A stretch of 40,843 bases of DNA from Pseudovirgaria hyperparasitica (taxonomy: Eukaryota; Ascomycota; Dothideomycetes; Acrospermales; Acrospermaceae): the NCBI RefSeq assembly GCF_010093815.1, contig NW_022985549.1:2699849-2740691 (forward strand), given 5' to 3'. The notes beneath the pieces were generated by a model. It ran no database searches. It was given only the letters and a program-made list of their open reading frames with translations, and had not been told where the DNA came from. Of this stretch, positions 11,919 through 22,568 are shown piece by piece. Position numbers and translations under genes: made by a program. How positions within the stretch are numbered: the stretch's first letter is position 1; each line of letters opens with the position of its first letter.

Positions 11919-14900
11919 CTATACTAAATAGAGTCTAGTAAACCTACTAATAAAGGGGATAGGCTATATTTTTATACGGATATAGAAATAAGTTATATAG
12001 AGTTACTTTCCGAGAAAATCCGGCCTAAAAATATTACTTAGTTATTAAGAAAAGATGACTTAGCCGCCCTAGTTACGGTAGTAAGGTACGCTACCTTTAT
12101 ATATAAATAAGGCACGATAATAGAATAGCTTATAGTAGACTCTACTAGCCTCTAAAGACGGTATTTATCCAGGGTATTAAAGGGATTTAGTATAGCTACT
12201 ATATATAAAAGAAAGGGAGTTAAAGTACACCCTATAGATAACTCCGAAGCCTACTAAAAGGTTTCTAGGAATCTATTAGGGTATCTAGACTAGCGTGAAC
12301 GAGTAATCGCATAGTAGGTACTTCTTCTAGCCGTCTACCTAGGCCTTAACGCGTTTAATAGGCTAATAGAGCCTCGAAAAGTAACTATCCCGCTAGAAAT
12401 ACGTCTAACGCCTCTATATATAAGTTAGCTAAAGATTAGAATAGAGCTACGTCCCACGGAACTTAAGTTACTATATATAATCTTATTATATCGCGAGGAA
12501 GCACTAGTATAGGAATTCTTATACCTTAGTAAATTTAATAAAGAGGTAGTACCTCCGTAGGAGATCCGAACGGTAGAATATAAGGTATAGTAGGCTAAGA
12601 ACTTTAATATTCCTAGAGCCCTTTATAGAAAGGTACTTATAATTCTAAAAGAGCGTCTTAATAGTAGAAGGCTCGAGCCCTATAGTAGTCCTTATCGAAA
12701 CGCCTATTTTCTTATAGAAAAGAAGAAGGAAGCTAATAAGGAACGAGATTATAGGTTAATTAATTCGGCGATAGAAATTAACTAAGTTACTATTCGTAAT
12801 ACGGCCACGCCGCCCTCGTATAAAGAGTTCTCGGAGTACTTTATAGGGATAGCCGTCTTAATATTTACTAACTTCTTCTTAGAATATAATTAGATTCTAT
12901 TAGTAGAGTATTACCGAGACTTAACGGGGTTTATAACACCCCTAGAATTACTACGTAGGATAATATTACCTTAAGGGGCTACTAATTTAGTAGCTTAGTT
13001 TATTAGAATTATATTAACTATTATATAAGAATATATCCCGGAGAGGGCTCTACTATTCCTAGATAACTTAGGTATTAAAGGACCTACGACGAAATATAAC
13101 TCTAAGGAGGCCCTACCTAGAATTTATAGATATATCCTAGAATATTTAATTAACGTAGATAAGGTTCTCGCGGATATAGAGCGCGCTAGATATGCCCTAA
13201 GTAGTAAGAAGACTTAGTAGTATATTAAAGCTACTAATATTATAGAATACGTCTATAATATTAAAGGGAGGCGACCGAGTAATAAAAAGGTTACTACTAT
13301 TAGGGACTAGAAACCCTATAAAAACACGACGAATATACGAGCCTTCCTTAGCGTTTATATATATTTCCGGATATAGATCCCTAGGTACGCTATTATTATA
13401 TCGCCGCTATTTATACTATTAAAGAATAAATCGGCCTAGTAGTAGATAGCTAAGAAGTAGACCTCGATAGACGCGCTAAAGATAGCTCTAACTACTACTC
13501 CCGTACTAATAACGTTACGGTACGGGATAGATACGGGAGATATAATTCTAGTAGTAGACTCTAGTAACGTTAGGTAGGGAGCTACGTTAATATAGGAGAA
13601 CGAGAATCGTAAATATTAGCTATCGCGGTATAATAGAGGAATATAGTTAAAAGCTAAGAGAAACTACGACACCGTGAAGCTAGAGTACCGAGCCCTCCTC
13701 TACGCGTTATAGAAGTTCCGGTAATACCTCTATAGCACGTACTTTATTATAGAAATAGACGCGAATACTCTAGTCGCTTAAATTAACCATACCGTAACTA
13801 ACTTACTAGGGGCGCTTATTACCAGGTGGCTCGCGTGGATTTAGCTATAGAACTTTATAGTTAGGTACGTACCTAGGAAGCGTAACGTAGTCGCCAACGG
13901 TATCTCACGGATATATAAAGGAGAAGAACCACTAGACGTCTCTACCTTTAACCTAGACGAGTTCGTGGATATGGCTCTATATATAGACGTACTAGAGACG
14001 TCGTTAATTAAGCCCGTTAGCGGGAGAGATTATATAATAGGGATACTCGACTATACCGCCATTAAGTCTCCCTTAATAGATAAATATAGCGATAAATAGT
14101 AGAGGATTACGAAGTACCTTACTATACTTAAGAGGCTAACTAACCTAACCGACCGAGCGTATAAGGCCTTTATAACCGACTACCTAAAGTTCCTCGTGTA
14201 TAACCGAATACTCTAGCGGAGAGGAGATAGGTATTACTAATATACACGAGTGATTAAGGATCTAAATACTAGGGCGTATATAATTACCGCTACTTACGAT
14301 AAGATAGATTATAGAGGTAGCGAAGGGACCCTCGGAAGGATTAAGGATAAGTATTAGTAGATAGGTATACGTAGAGACGTGCGATAGTATATAAAAACCT
14401 ATAATAAATATTAATAACGAAGTAAACTCCTCGGAGATCTTAATAAAGGGCTCTACTACGTTATAACGTCTATTCTTTAGTAAAGAATATACTTAGATGT
14501 AATAACGCTACTACCTTCTATAGAGTATAGTAAAGTGGTATCTATACGAGAATAGCTAAGCGGATAGACTAAGGCGGAGGCATGTACGGCGGCCACGTCT
14601 ATAGTTATTATAAAGTTCCTCTTTAAGAACGTAATCTATAGATATAGAATTATTTCTAAAATTACCTATAACGGTAGTAGAGAAAATATAGGTGCCATAG
14701 AGGAGCTCCTCCGACTCTATGGAATTTATTAGAAGGTTATGTCTATATATAATCCCTAAGTAAATAGAATTATTAAGAGAAGTTTTATACTACTTACTAA
14801 TACTCTCGCGAAGATAACTAATAGCGGATTCAAGAACTAGCGCGGCTACCTCCATACGGTCGTCTAGGTAGATAGAATAATAATACGTGCTAGCATAGGG

Positions 14901-15685
14901 TATAGTACTATATATCTCATGCTCGGCCATAAACTAATCATACCTATTAAAGTCGAATTCGAGTCGCTCTAAATACTCCCTTAGGACGAGGTACGATTAA
15001 CGTCCGACTTACTTACTCTTTAAGCTAGATAACTTAAGAGAAGATCCGAGGATCTTAAGGAGGCCTATACCTACGCGATATAAACGCGTAAGAAATTAAG
15101 AGAGGTATAGAATAACGACTATTACCTTCATTAAGAGTCGTTACTAGTTAATACGATTATCCTTCTATACGACTCGTAGTAATAGAAGAATATAGGGCGG
15201 AAGCTAAGATAGTATTAGAGGGGGCTATATAGAATCCAGTCCGTGTTTAATTATACTTATAAGCTTACGGAGCTTAATAGAGCCATACTTAGAGGGACGT
15301 TTCCTAGCTATAAGTTAAAGAAATATTTTATAAGAAATATAAGTAATAAGAGTTATAACGAGCCCTCACGACTACTAATTAGAAGAATTACCAAGGAAAA
15401 TAAGGAGAGTAGTAATAAGGAAAACTATTATAAATAACTTACGGAATACCTCGACGACGCCACACGAACCCAGGTAGAAGTGGTAATTCCTACTCTATAA
15501 GACTTTAATAGAGAAGAATATTTACGTTTCCCTAGAATTAACATCTCCTTCTAGAGGATAGAAGTTTTTTTAAGGAGGGAAGGGATACTTATAAAAGTAG
15601 TCTTATAACGATAAACTCCATTATCGAAAAAGGACGATGAACTCCATTATCGAAAGAGGATAATAAACCCTATCATTACTATAAA

Positions 15686-18600
15686 ATGATAAAACTTATT
15701 ATTAAAGTAGACAATGCTCGAAAGAAGACATAATGGCGTTTACGCGAATTCTACCTACCATATATTAAAGCCGGTCGTGTAATCAAAGCCTACCTATTAA
15801 AGGCCTATTTCGTTACTATAGAACGGGCCCTATTAGAAACTAATAAGGAAGAAAAGAAGGAGAAGGTATAGGAGAAAAAGATACTTATAGGAAGTCTTAT
15901 AAGGATAAGAATATACCCGGTATCTATTCATTTATAGATTCCGCTATATACCCGGTAGACACATTCATTTATAATATACCTAGTATATATTTATTCATAA
16001 ATTCGACACGTATACGGGCCTACGGCCGTTAGTAAGGATTATTCATAAAAATTACTATATACCCGGCATTCGAGAAGGCATAAAAAGAGAACTTAAGATA
16101 GTATATAACTCTTCCCTCTTACACCTCTCTATACCTCCTTAATTAATAAAACCTCCTCCTCTACTTCCGCCTCGCTTAACTACCTCTTCTTAGAATATAA
16201 CTCGCCGATAGAACCGATAATAATAATAGCCCCGCCGAAAAAGAAAACGCCTACCTATAAAGAGTTATAAGATCGTTAAGTACTAATAAGATAGATACGG
16301 TCCTAGTTAAGAGTCGTAAGTACTAAAGTAGAGCTATTAACGGCTATCGTGGTATTAAGGCCATCTACTACTCTATACGGATAGGCTATAGAAGCTACGG
16401 AAGTAAATAAGTCTACTATTAACCGAATTATCGCTATCTAGGACCCGTAAGAGTAATAGAACTATATTCTAGACACGTTTAATAATCTCCTTCACATTAC
16501 TAGCCTCGTAGAATAGCTCTTAAGTAGTATAGTTAACCTCTTCTAGGAAGTAGGAGCCGTAATAGGGTATAGTAAGGTAAAGATTAACTCCTCCATTCCG
16601 AAAGAAGTCTATAAGATAATTTATCGTGGAAGAGATACTAACTCCCGTATCCTAAAAGCTAAAAATACGATCCTATAAAACTAGCGAAAAGACCTCTCTA
16701 ATAATAATAGCTAGTTACTCTAATCCGCCCTCGGATAGCTCTAGTAAATATAGAACTTTATAGAAAAGCTAGTAGCGCTCTTATAAATATAGACATGGGC
16801 GAGAGCGAGGAACTAGTTAAACGTATCCCTATAGTCCCGAATCGGCTAGGGATAGAAGAGAAGAGGAATTAAGGTATATCTTTAGAGCTCTAATATTAAT
16901 ACCGCCCTAGCTAGTAATAGTAATGAGGACGGTCTATCTCTCTAGTAACTCTCGAACTACCCTAGCCGATAAAATAAACTAACGTTCTATAATAAGATAG
17001 GACTTATTATCCCCGCTAGTTAATAGTTACGGATAAGTAGAATAGTTTATAGGCCTATCGAATACTACCTATAAATTGAAGAGATAAGTATATCGCCTCC
17101 GCCTTAGACCTTACCGTCACTAAAACTAGTATAGGTAACGCCTATGGTAAAGTCCCCTCTATAAAGCACGCCTTCTAGTTTAGTAGCACGTCGTCTCTTT
17201 AAAGCTAGTCATCCGTTTAAAGTAAGTATTCCTCCTACTACTACTAGTATACGTCTCTTACTAGGCTATACGAGAACCTCTTTAGTACCTATTACGGCCA
17301 CGCCGATAAAACCCACTCGCGGACGTACCTTATCTACCGGCCCTTAGTAATTACTAGGGGCGCCTATACGATAATCCCCGGTTATTCTTAGTTCGCACCC
17401 TAAGATAATAGTATCGGTTAAGAAAGAGGACGAGCCTAAGAAGTATTAATACGCGCCTTTAGTAACGAAGACTTTTAAGGTAGCTATATTATTAAAGAAG
17501 AATTTCACGAGCATTAAGGGAATGGCCCTACTAGTACGCTAGAAAGCGTAGATAGGTAACATAGCTATTCCGTATAAAGTCTACTATAAGCATTACTAAG
17601 ACGTGGCTAGAAAGAATAATATACTCGTTAGCGTGTTCTACTTAAACCTAGTAGCGAGACTTAAAATAGTATATAAGTTTAGAGATAATGTGGGGGCCCT
17701 TAAAGTTTATAAGGACTACTATATCTAGTTCGCGAAGTACGCGCGGCTACCTTATCCAATAGAGGTATTAGGTATCTATTATTACTAGGCCCTAGAGACC
17801 CCGAAGCAAGTTATTAATATTAAAACTATCCTTACTAGTATCGCATTTATAATTTAGAAGAAGGATAGTAGGATAGGTAGATAACTCTTCGATAAGTAGG
17901 AACGTACTAGAAGTATTAATATTAAAGGGCTCTTCGAGCTACTTAAAAAGACAACCTCTATACTTAATAAGAGTATCCTAGAACTCGCGAGGGATGAATT
18001 TAATATATATAAGTACTACTAGCGCATGTTTAATAAGAAATCGAACTACGGCTAGCTACGAACTATATACCACTCCTATATCTAATAGTTTATTAGGTAA
18101 TACCTACTTTACTAGCTTATCTATATTACTCTTCGGCCCGATCTTAACTACTATCTAATCTTATACCCGTACTATACGAAGTCCTAGGATAGAGGCGATA
18201 AGACGGGTTTTAAGTATCTCGATAACGCCATTAATCGAATCCTCGATCCTAGTAATAGACACGGGTTTAATATAATCTAGGGGAGTATTAGTCTCGACGA
18301 CGAACGAAGTAACGACTATACTATAATCATTCCCCGCTTCTATAAGTTCTTAAACGAATAGTAGTTAAAGACTAAGCTCCGCGAGAGGGTCAATTAAAAT
18401 AGTATAATTATAGCTATTAACGATAAGATCTATAATACGGACGATAAGAAACGATTTAGTCCCTTTGTTCTAGTCCTCTACCAGTCCCTTAAAGTACGTA
18501 TCTCTAGCCTACTAATAATATACGGCGCCTAGGGTCCCGTAAAGGGTGGAAGACGCACGATACTTCTATAGTATATCGCGATTAGCCCTAATTACATAAT

Positions 18601-19155
18601 AATAGAAGTACCTAAAATAGGCATATAGGAATAACTCGTAGTAGCTTATAGGAATTTAACTCCGGGACCTACGTCTCTATCGGGATTTTCTAATAAATAT
18701 AGCGCGATTTCTTTTGCCTTCCTAGCCGTAGTTTAACTCCTGAGTTTTAACGCCGTTAGTAACGTATTAGTTAGCCGTAAAAGATAGGATAGCTAGAAGA
18801 TAAAAGAAGAGGTAGCTACATAGCTTAACGTAAGTCCTTAATAACTTAAAGCTAAGGTAAACGCCTGGTTTAAGGAGGGCTCGAGGGTATTTATAGAGAC
18901 CTTTAAGAAAATAGTAAGGTAGAAAAGGCTAGTCTATAGGGATAGGTCGTTCTAGAAGGAATTTAATAAGGCGCGCGCCGCTAAGCGGCTAATTAATTTT
19001 AAGAAATTTAAGTCTAACGCGGGCCTAGATAACATTAAAGAGAACTTCTATAGATAGAAGAGGCCTAACGAACTATCCGACGAGGAGGAATCTAACCTCT
19101 CTAAGATAAGCGACACGATTCTTTAGGAGCTGGCTCGCGACCTCGAGTACTAAGA
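15686..19155 (+). pseudogene. Extra retroelement ORF: putative HTH plus 2OG-Fe(II) dioxygenase-like protein, copy 1
   Basis: Downstream of integrase one phase can be followed from an ATG at 15686 (KVDNARKKT, then YFVTIERALLETN) to about 19155. The part from about 16130 reads as protein throughout; 15940-16130 is less certain and could separate two ORFs. STINRIIAI near 16410-16440 resembles a helix-turn-helix recognition segment. The C-terminal third has the order expected of a double-stranded beta-helix oxygenase. An H-x-D site reads Tyr-Leu-Asp at 18215-18223, then comes SISLDDE near 18281-18304. The distal His reads Tyr at 18521-18523 in YGA-GPVKGGRRTIL, with Arg ten residues on (18551-18553). 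In copy 2 the distal His is still CAC. The likely role, oxidation of a base or protein, is inferred; substrate and exact family are unknown. No membrane segment suggests an envelope protein. Confidence 0.5.
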
Positions 19156-19178
19156 TTAGACGCCTAAAAACCTACCTA

Positions 19179-19211
19179 ATTATTAGTTAAGGGCTGCCCT
19201 TAACTAATAAT
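19179..19211. repeat. 33-bp hairpin palindrome after the extra ORF (copy 1)
   Basis: Perfect 15-bp arms attattagttaaggg and cccttaactaataat with loop ctg, near the end of the extra ORF. It could serve as a transcription or RNA-stability signal in this position. The copy 2 counterpart is at 25549-25581. Confidence 0.75.
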
Positions 19212-19342
19212 CCGGGCTAAGGTTTACCCGCGCTAAGAGGTTTACTAGGGGCGTATTTTATTTATATTAAGGTCTTTCTTTTAGGCGTTCTTTACACGGT
19301 TTGTTACACGGTTACTATACTACTAAGGGTAGTAGTTCTATA

Positions 19343-19357
19343 GGCCGGGGAGGTATA
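19343..19357 (+). promoter_or_regulatory. Polypurine tract of copy 1
   Basis: ggccggggaggtata sits directly upstream of the 3' LTR. The same words, complemented, precede the 3' LTR of copy 2 just right of 25402. Confidence 0.6.
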
Positions 19358-19729
19358 TATGGAAGGCCGCTCCTATAGCCCTATATATATATATCCCTAG
19401 CTCGATCACATGGCTTTATTATATATTTAAGGAGGGCGTTTTCCTTGGTCATTCTACTCGGCGCGCTTCCCCCATTACTAATATTCGACTATTTAACCTT
19501 TTCTTACGTTTATAGGCCTCTATGGGTATTAATTATTAGGCTTAGCTATTAAAGAATTAATTAAGAGTATTATATAGACCCGTTCTATCGTAAAAGAGAA
19601 CTAATAAGAAGTCGTGCGTTTAAAGAGAACTTATAATACCTAGGAGAGATACTTGTGAGTTCGTCGCGACTACTATACTAGGAACACAGCCATTTATAAA
19701 AGGGATACACGTAGCGATGGCTCACCACA
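19358..19729 (+). repeat. 3' LTR of copy 1 (372 bp)
   Basis: Direct repeat of 8299-8670. It begins tatggaaggccgc and ends ctcaccaca, the least RIP-altered end among the four LTRs. It is followed by the target duplication atag at 19730-19733. Confidence 0.9.
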
Positions 19730-19733
19730 ATAG

Positions 19734-20046
19734 GCACTAGGCTTAGGACTAGATCGGGTGGTTTTCCGCGTGGGCGATATAAACGGTATATTTAGAAGCC
19801 TACTATAACGTATTAACTATAATCCAACTATATAGGAACGTCGCGCTATGAGTATAGTAGCGGGATTCATCCGTCTAGCGCGCGTAGGTAAGCTCGAGAT
19901 ATATATACGCCGATAGATATCGGCATATATCGATATATTACGACTACTAAGCGGTGTATACTAATATATGCCGGTATATCCGGTATATACCGGTATAATA
20001 CCGTCGCTCTTCCGTGGACATAATACTATTTATATATCTTAGGTTT
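19734..20046 (+). pseudogene. Unknown pseudogene, 3' part (continues from 8298)
   Basis: Directly after the atag duplication the phase of the gene interrupted at 8298 resumes: ALGLGLDRVVFRVGDINGIF, then AMSIVAGFIRLARVGKLEIYI. It continues with few stops to about 19975, and less certainly to 20046. The family is not recognised. Its 3' end lies close to the start of the helicase pseudogene, on the same strand. Confidence 0.45.
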
Positions 20047-21236
20047 TTAGTTATTAGTTATGTATAGTATTATATATATAGCGGATACCTTACTAGATTT
20101 AGGTCTTTCGTCGATAGTATATAGGTACGCCCTAGTCTACTTAATATAGGCGTAGTCGACGCTTTATCTACTTAAACGATAGACATTAATAACGACGCGA
20201 CTAGTATATTTACCTATTATATTATTAGCTAGCTAACGTTATATTAGGAGAGTCGAGCGCCGCCGTCCCGTCTACTCCACCCGTCGATGTTAATATGCTA
20301 GTAATTATAACCTAATCGCCTTACGAATCGATATATAATACCGGTACACTCGAGAGTTCGAGCGAACGTATAAAAGTCTAATATTATATACTATTTAGAG
20401 CTAGGGAGGAAGCGTCTACCGGCGTAGTAGTTATTAAGGCGATGGTGGAAGTCTATATATAACTAGATATACTAAGTCCGCCTCCTTCTTATATGGTCCT
20501 ATCGCTAGATAATGTTACCGGTTTTAATATTACGGGAGAGGAGTTTATAGACACGAACCCATGAATATCGGTATAATATCGGCTCGATAGTACGTATTAT
20601 AGTATAAGGCAAGTTATATTTAAGCGGTAGTTAGACACGTGCGCTAGTATACTAATAGATATATAGTATCTCTACCATAAATAGAATAGGTAAGGCATGG
20701 CTAGTAATATCTTACTATCTAGAAGAGATAGTTACCATAGAATTTAGGAGATAGGCTCGGCGTCTATGGCGTTAGTATGTTAGACGGTTAAACTTTTATA
20801 TAATACTATTTACTTATACCTATATTTACCTAAGCCCCGATTCGATAGCCTTCTATAACATACTATATACTCGGTCGGCGAGCTACTAGACTTATATAAT
20901 AGTAGTATACTACCCCACTTTATATACTACTTAAGCTACTATTACTTTAGCCTACGTTAATCTTAGCTTCCTTTAGTCGTCCCTATATTATAAAAGAAAA
21001 CTTCTATAAACCTTTCCTCTACTTATCTTAGTTTTTAAACCTAAATCTTACCTTCTATACTTTATTCTATATTAATCACGACTATATACGAACGCTACGT
21101 CGAACTCGACTCTATTAACCCTTAAGGTCTATTCTATATAATAGTTAACGAGGTCATATTTATAGTTCATAATATGGATTAAGAACTTATTACATTCGGT
21201 AATGTTTAGGACTAGTCTACGCTTAACGTAATTAAG

Positions 21237-21434
21237 CCTTACGTTTAAGCCGAGCCTTACGCTTAAGCCGATTCTTACGTTTAAGCCGAGCCTTACATTT
21301 AAGCCGATCCTTACGTTTAAGTCAAGCCTTACGTTTAAGCCAATCCTTACGTTTAAGCCGATCCTTACGTTTAAGCCGAGCCTTATATTTAAGCCGAGCC
21401 TTATATTTAAGCTAAGCCTTACGCTTAAGTCGAA
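21237..21434 (+). repeat. Eleven 18-bp tandem repeats, coding hexapeptide PYVQA(E/D)
   Basis: Unit ccttacgtttaagccgag, eleven copies end to end with small changes. In the helicase phase each unit reads Pro-Tyr-Val-stop-Ala-Glu/Asp. The stop TAA is almost certainly CAA (Gln) after RIP, and Tyr may have been His. All eleven units carry the same stop. Confidence 0.85.
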
Positions 21435-21957
21435 GCTTATAATACGACTACCGTCTCGACTAATAATAAACCACTCGTCTTTAGTATACTTACCGGTAAC
21501 TACCGTCCTAACGACGAGTATAAACTTAAGAAGGTCTAAAGTAGTAAGGCTCCCGTTCCTACTTACGCTACCTATTAGATCTCTCTTATATAGGGCGATC
21601 TATAGTTAACCTTTAGGAATGTCTATGGTATTAGTAGAGAAACAGATGGACTTAAGTAGGAATAAGCGAAAACTTAAGCTGAGCTTAAGCTAGTAGTATT
21701 TAAGGCTCGTGGTAAAGGTCACGGCTTTAAAGAGTCGATTAGTTATATATATAGATTCCTTGAATTCCCTAAGTACCGCTCTTAGATTAAGTTACGTGCT
21801 CGCTTCCGATAGATTAACGAAGGGAAATCGGTATCCTTAATAAGCTTACTCCGCTTTAATCGTACTAATATTCTTCTATCGTCCGACTACCCTACGGTAT
21901 AGATCTTTAAGATTGAGTAAGTAGGCGACTTTATCGAGTATTTTCCTAAACTTCCTA

Positions 21958-21962
21958 ATCTC
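21958..21962. repeat. Target-site duplication of the miniature LTR element, left (atctc)
   Basis: atctc directly before the left LTR is repeated at 22564-22568 directly after the right LTR. Removing the element and one copy rejoins the helicase phase (LPNL then IISEADKANILY). Confidence 0.8.
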
Positions 21963-22114
21963 TATTAGGCACGTGAGGAGCACGTGGCCTACTAGTTAAT
22001 TATACATGTATATAGTAGTCGTATATAAGTAGTATACTCCACCCTTAAAGTAGTAGCTTTAAGATTCAGTCCTTTTAGTATAGTTAGTTAGTACGTGGAG
22101 CCCGCCTCCTTATA
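21963..22114 (+). repeat. Left LTR of the miniature element (152 bp)
   Basis: Differs from the right LTR at roughly nine places, all transitions by eye, including the second base of the terminal TG. That pattern fits light RIP or age. Confidence 0.85.
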
Positions 22115-22397
22115 TAATCTTAAAGCTACTACGGGGTCACGGGTTCAACTCTCGGTCTAGTTAACCGTTATTGAATTTCGCACGATTCCGTTTAGCTTAC
22201 TACGTTACGTATACTTTATGCACGTAACGGATGACATGGTGGTAACGTTACTACGGTAAGTTAGCGTGTCTGGTACTGGAGGCGGCATTACGAGTATTGG
22301 TTATGTATATACATGGTTTATACTAGGCCTGTTACGGCTAGTTTAGTTTATCTTTCGTAAGGTAGTATGCCTACGACGCGTAAGGACACGCGCCTTT

Positions 22398-22411
22398 GAA
22401 AAGGGGGATAA
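22398..22411 (+). promoter_or_regulatory. Polypurine tract of the miniature element
   Basis: gaaaagggggataa immediately precedes the TGTTAGG start of the right LTR, the standard position for a plus-strand primer. It fixes the element's orientation as plus. Confidence 0.8.
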
Positions 22412-22563
22412 TGTTAGGCACGTAAGGAGCACGTGGCCTACTAGTTAATTATACATGTATATAGTAGTCGTATATAAGTAGTGTGCTTCACCCTTAAAGC
22501 AGTAGCTTTAAGATTCGGTCCTTTTAGTATAGTTAGTTAGTGCGTAGAGCCCGCCTCCTTATA
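22412..22563 (+). repeat. Right LTR of the miniature element (152 bp)
   Basis: Begins with intact tgttaggcacgt and ends ccttata, followed by the duplication atctc at 22564-22568. Confidence 0.85.
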
Positions 22564-22568
22564 ATCTC

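Larger units (their letters stand above)
9060..15609 (+). pseudogene. Gag-Pol polyprotein of Gypsy element copy 1, RIP-inactivated
   Basis: Gag and Pol share one phase over about 2,180 codons with no frameshift signal. The Gag core is seen at about 9290-10190 (LAPKRFKGINITAFLRKYEDIY; SYSRIELFLEGLPNSLKARA), and I see no zinc knuckle. Protease: the DSG-type site reads Asn-Ser-Ser at 11448-11456. Reverse transcriptase: the DD box reads FLDN at 13056-13067. RNase H: VVDSSNV and EIDANTL at about 13540-13770. Integrase: the HHCC finger His and Cys codons are now Tyr (about 14295-14415), Asp remains at 14496-14498, the second Asp is Asn at 14670-14672, and Glu is Lys at 14775-14777. A GPY-type module (GLYRIQSVFNYTYKL) lies near 15215-15270. 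Many TAA/TAG stops and these losses make it dead. The start codon is not identified. Confidence 0.85.
8299..19729 (+). mobile_element. Ty3/Gypsy LTR retrotransposon, copy 1 (11,431 bp, with extra ORF)
   Basis: Complete element: 372-bp LTRs at 8299-8670 and 19358-19729, a 4-bp target duplication, a gag-pol frame (about 9060-15609), an extra ORF (15686 to about 19155) and a polypurine tract before the 3' LTR. The order protease, reverse transcriptase, RNase H, integrase with a GPY-type C-terminus places it in Ty3/Gypsy. It is large for a fungal Gypsy element because some 3.7 kb lies between integrase and the 3' LTR. All coding parts carry RIP-type stops, and several catalytic residues are lost, so this copy cannot be autonomous. 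A second copy lies inverted at 25031-36469. The element splits an unknown plus-strand pseudogene. Confidence 0.9.
20295..21962 (+). pseudogene. UPF1-like SF1 helicase with zinc knuckles, part 1 (N-terminal region)
   Basis: First of three segments of one very large gene of roughly 1,900 codons once insertions are removed. The phase is followed from an ATG at 20295-20297, and may extend further upstream, to the miniature LTR element at 21963. It includes LDNVTGFNITGEEF near 20510, then eleven hexapeptide repeats at 21237-21434. After these comes a clean stretch (FKARGKGHGFKESISYIYRFLEFPKYRS; LISLLRFNRTNILLSSDYP) up to 21962. Stops are TAA/TAG and fit RIP. This part resembles no domain I can name. 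It belongs with 22569-25030 and 36474-38022, which resume in phase after each insertion. Confidence 0.65.
21963..22563 (+). mobile_element. Miniature non-autonomous LTR element (TRIM-like), 601 bp
   Basis: Two 152-bp direct repeats (21963-22114 and 22412-22563) flank about 297 bp with no coding capacity. A perfect polypurine tract lies before the right repeat, and a 5-bp duplication surrounds the element. The ends are TGTTAGGCACGT...CCTTATA (tattagg at the left, TG to TA; the final TA was probably CA). The interior keeps many CA and TG words (for example gacatggtggtaacg, ggtactggaggcgg) that are rare elsewhere here, so it is much less RIP-mutated. It is unrelated in sequence to the large Gypsy copies and would need another element's proteins to move. 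Confidence 0.85.

Noticed and set aside
15686-19155. Extra retroelement ORF considered as an envelope gene
   Set aside because: No signal peptide or membrane-spanning segment was seen. The motifs fit an intracellular enzyme better.
19956-20003. Cluster of ccggtatat words as a regulatory or origin site
   Set aside because: Too short and irregular, and such words are common in this TA-rich sequence. There is no independent support.
21235-21440. Array of regular repeats considered as a CRISPR
   Set aside because: The units are contiguous 18-mers without spacers, in a coding phase and in a fungal context. It is a protein-coding minisatellite.
22131-22165. tRNA-like B-box words (gggttcaactc) in the miniature element
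   Set aside because: No A box or foldable tRNA was found around it. The LTR, polypurine tract and duplication explain the element better than a SINE would.
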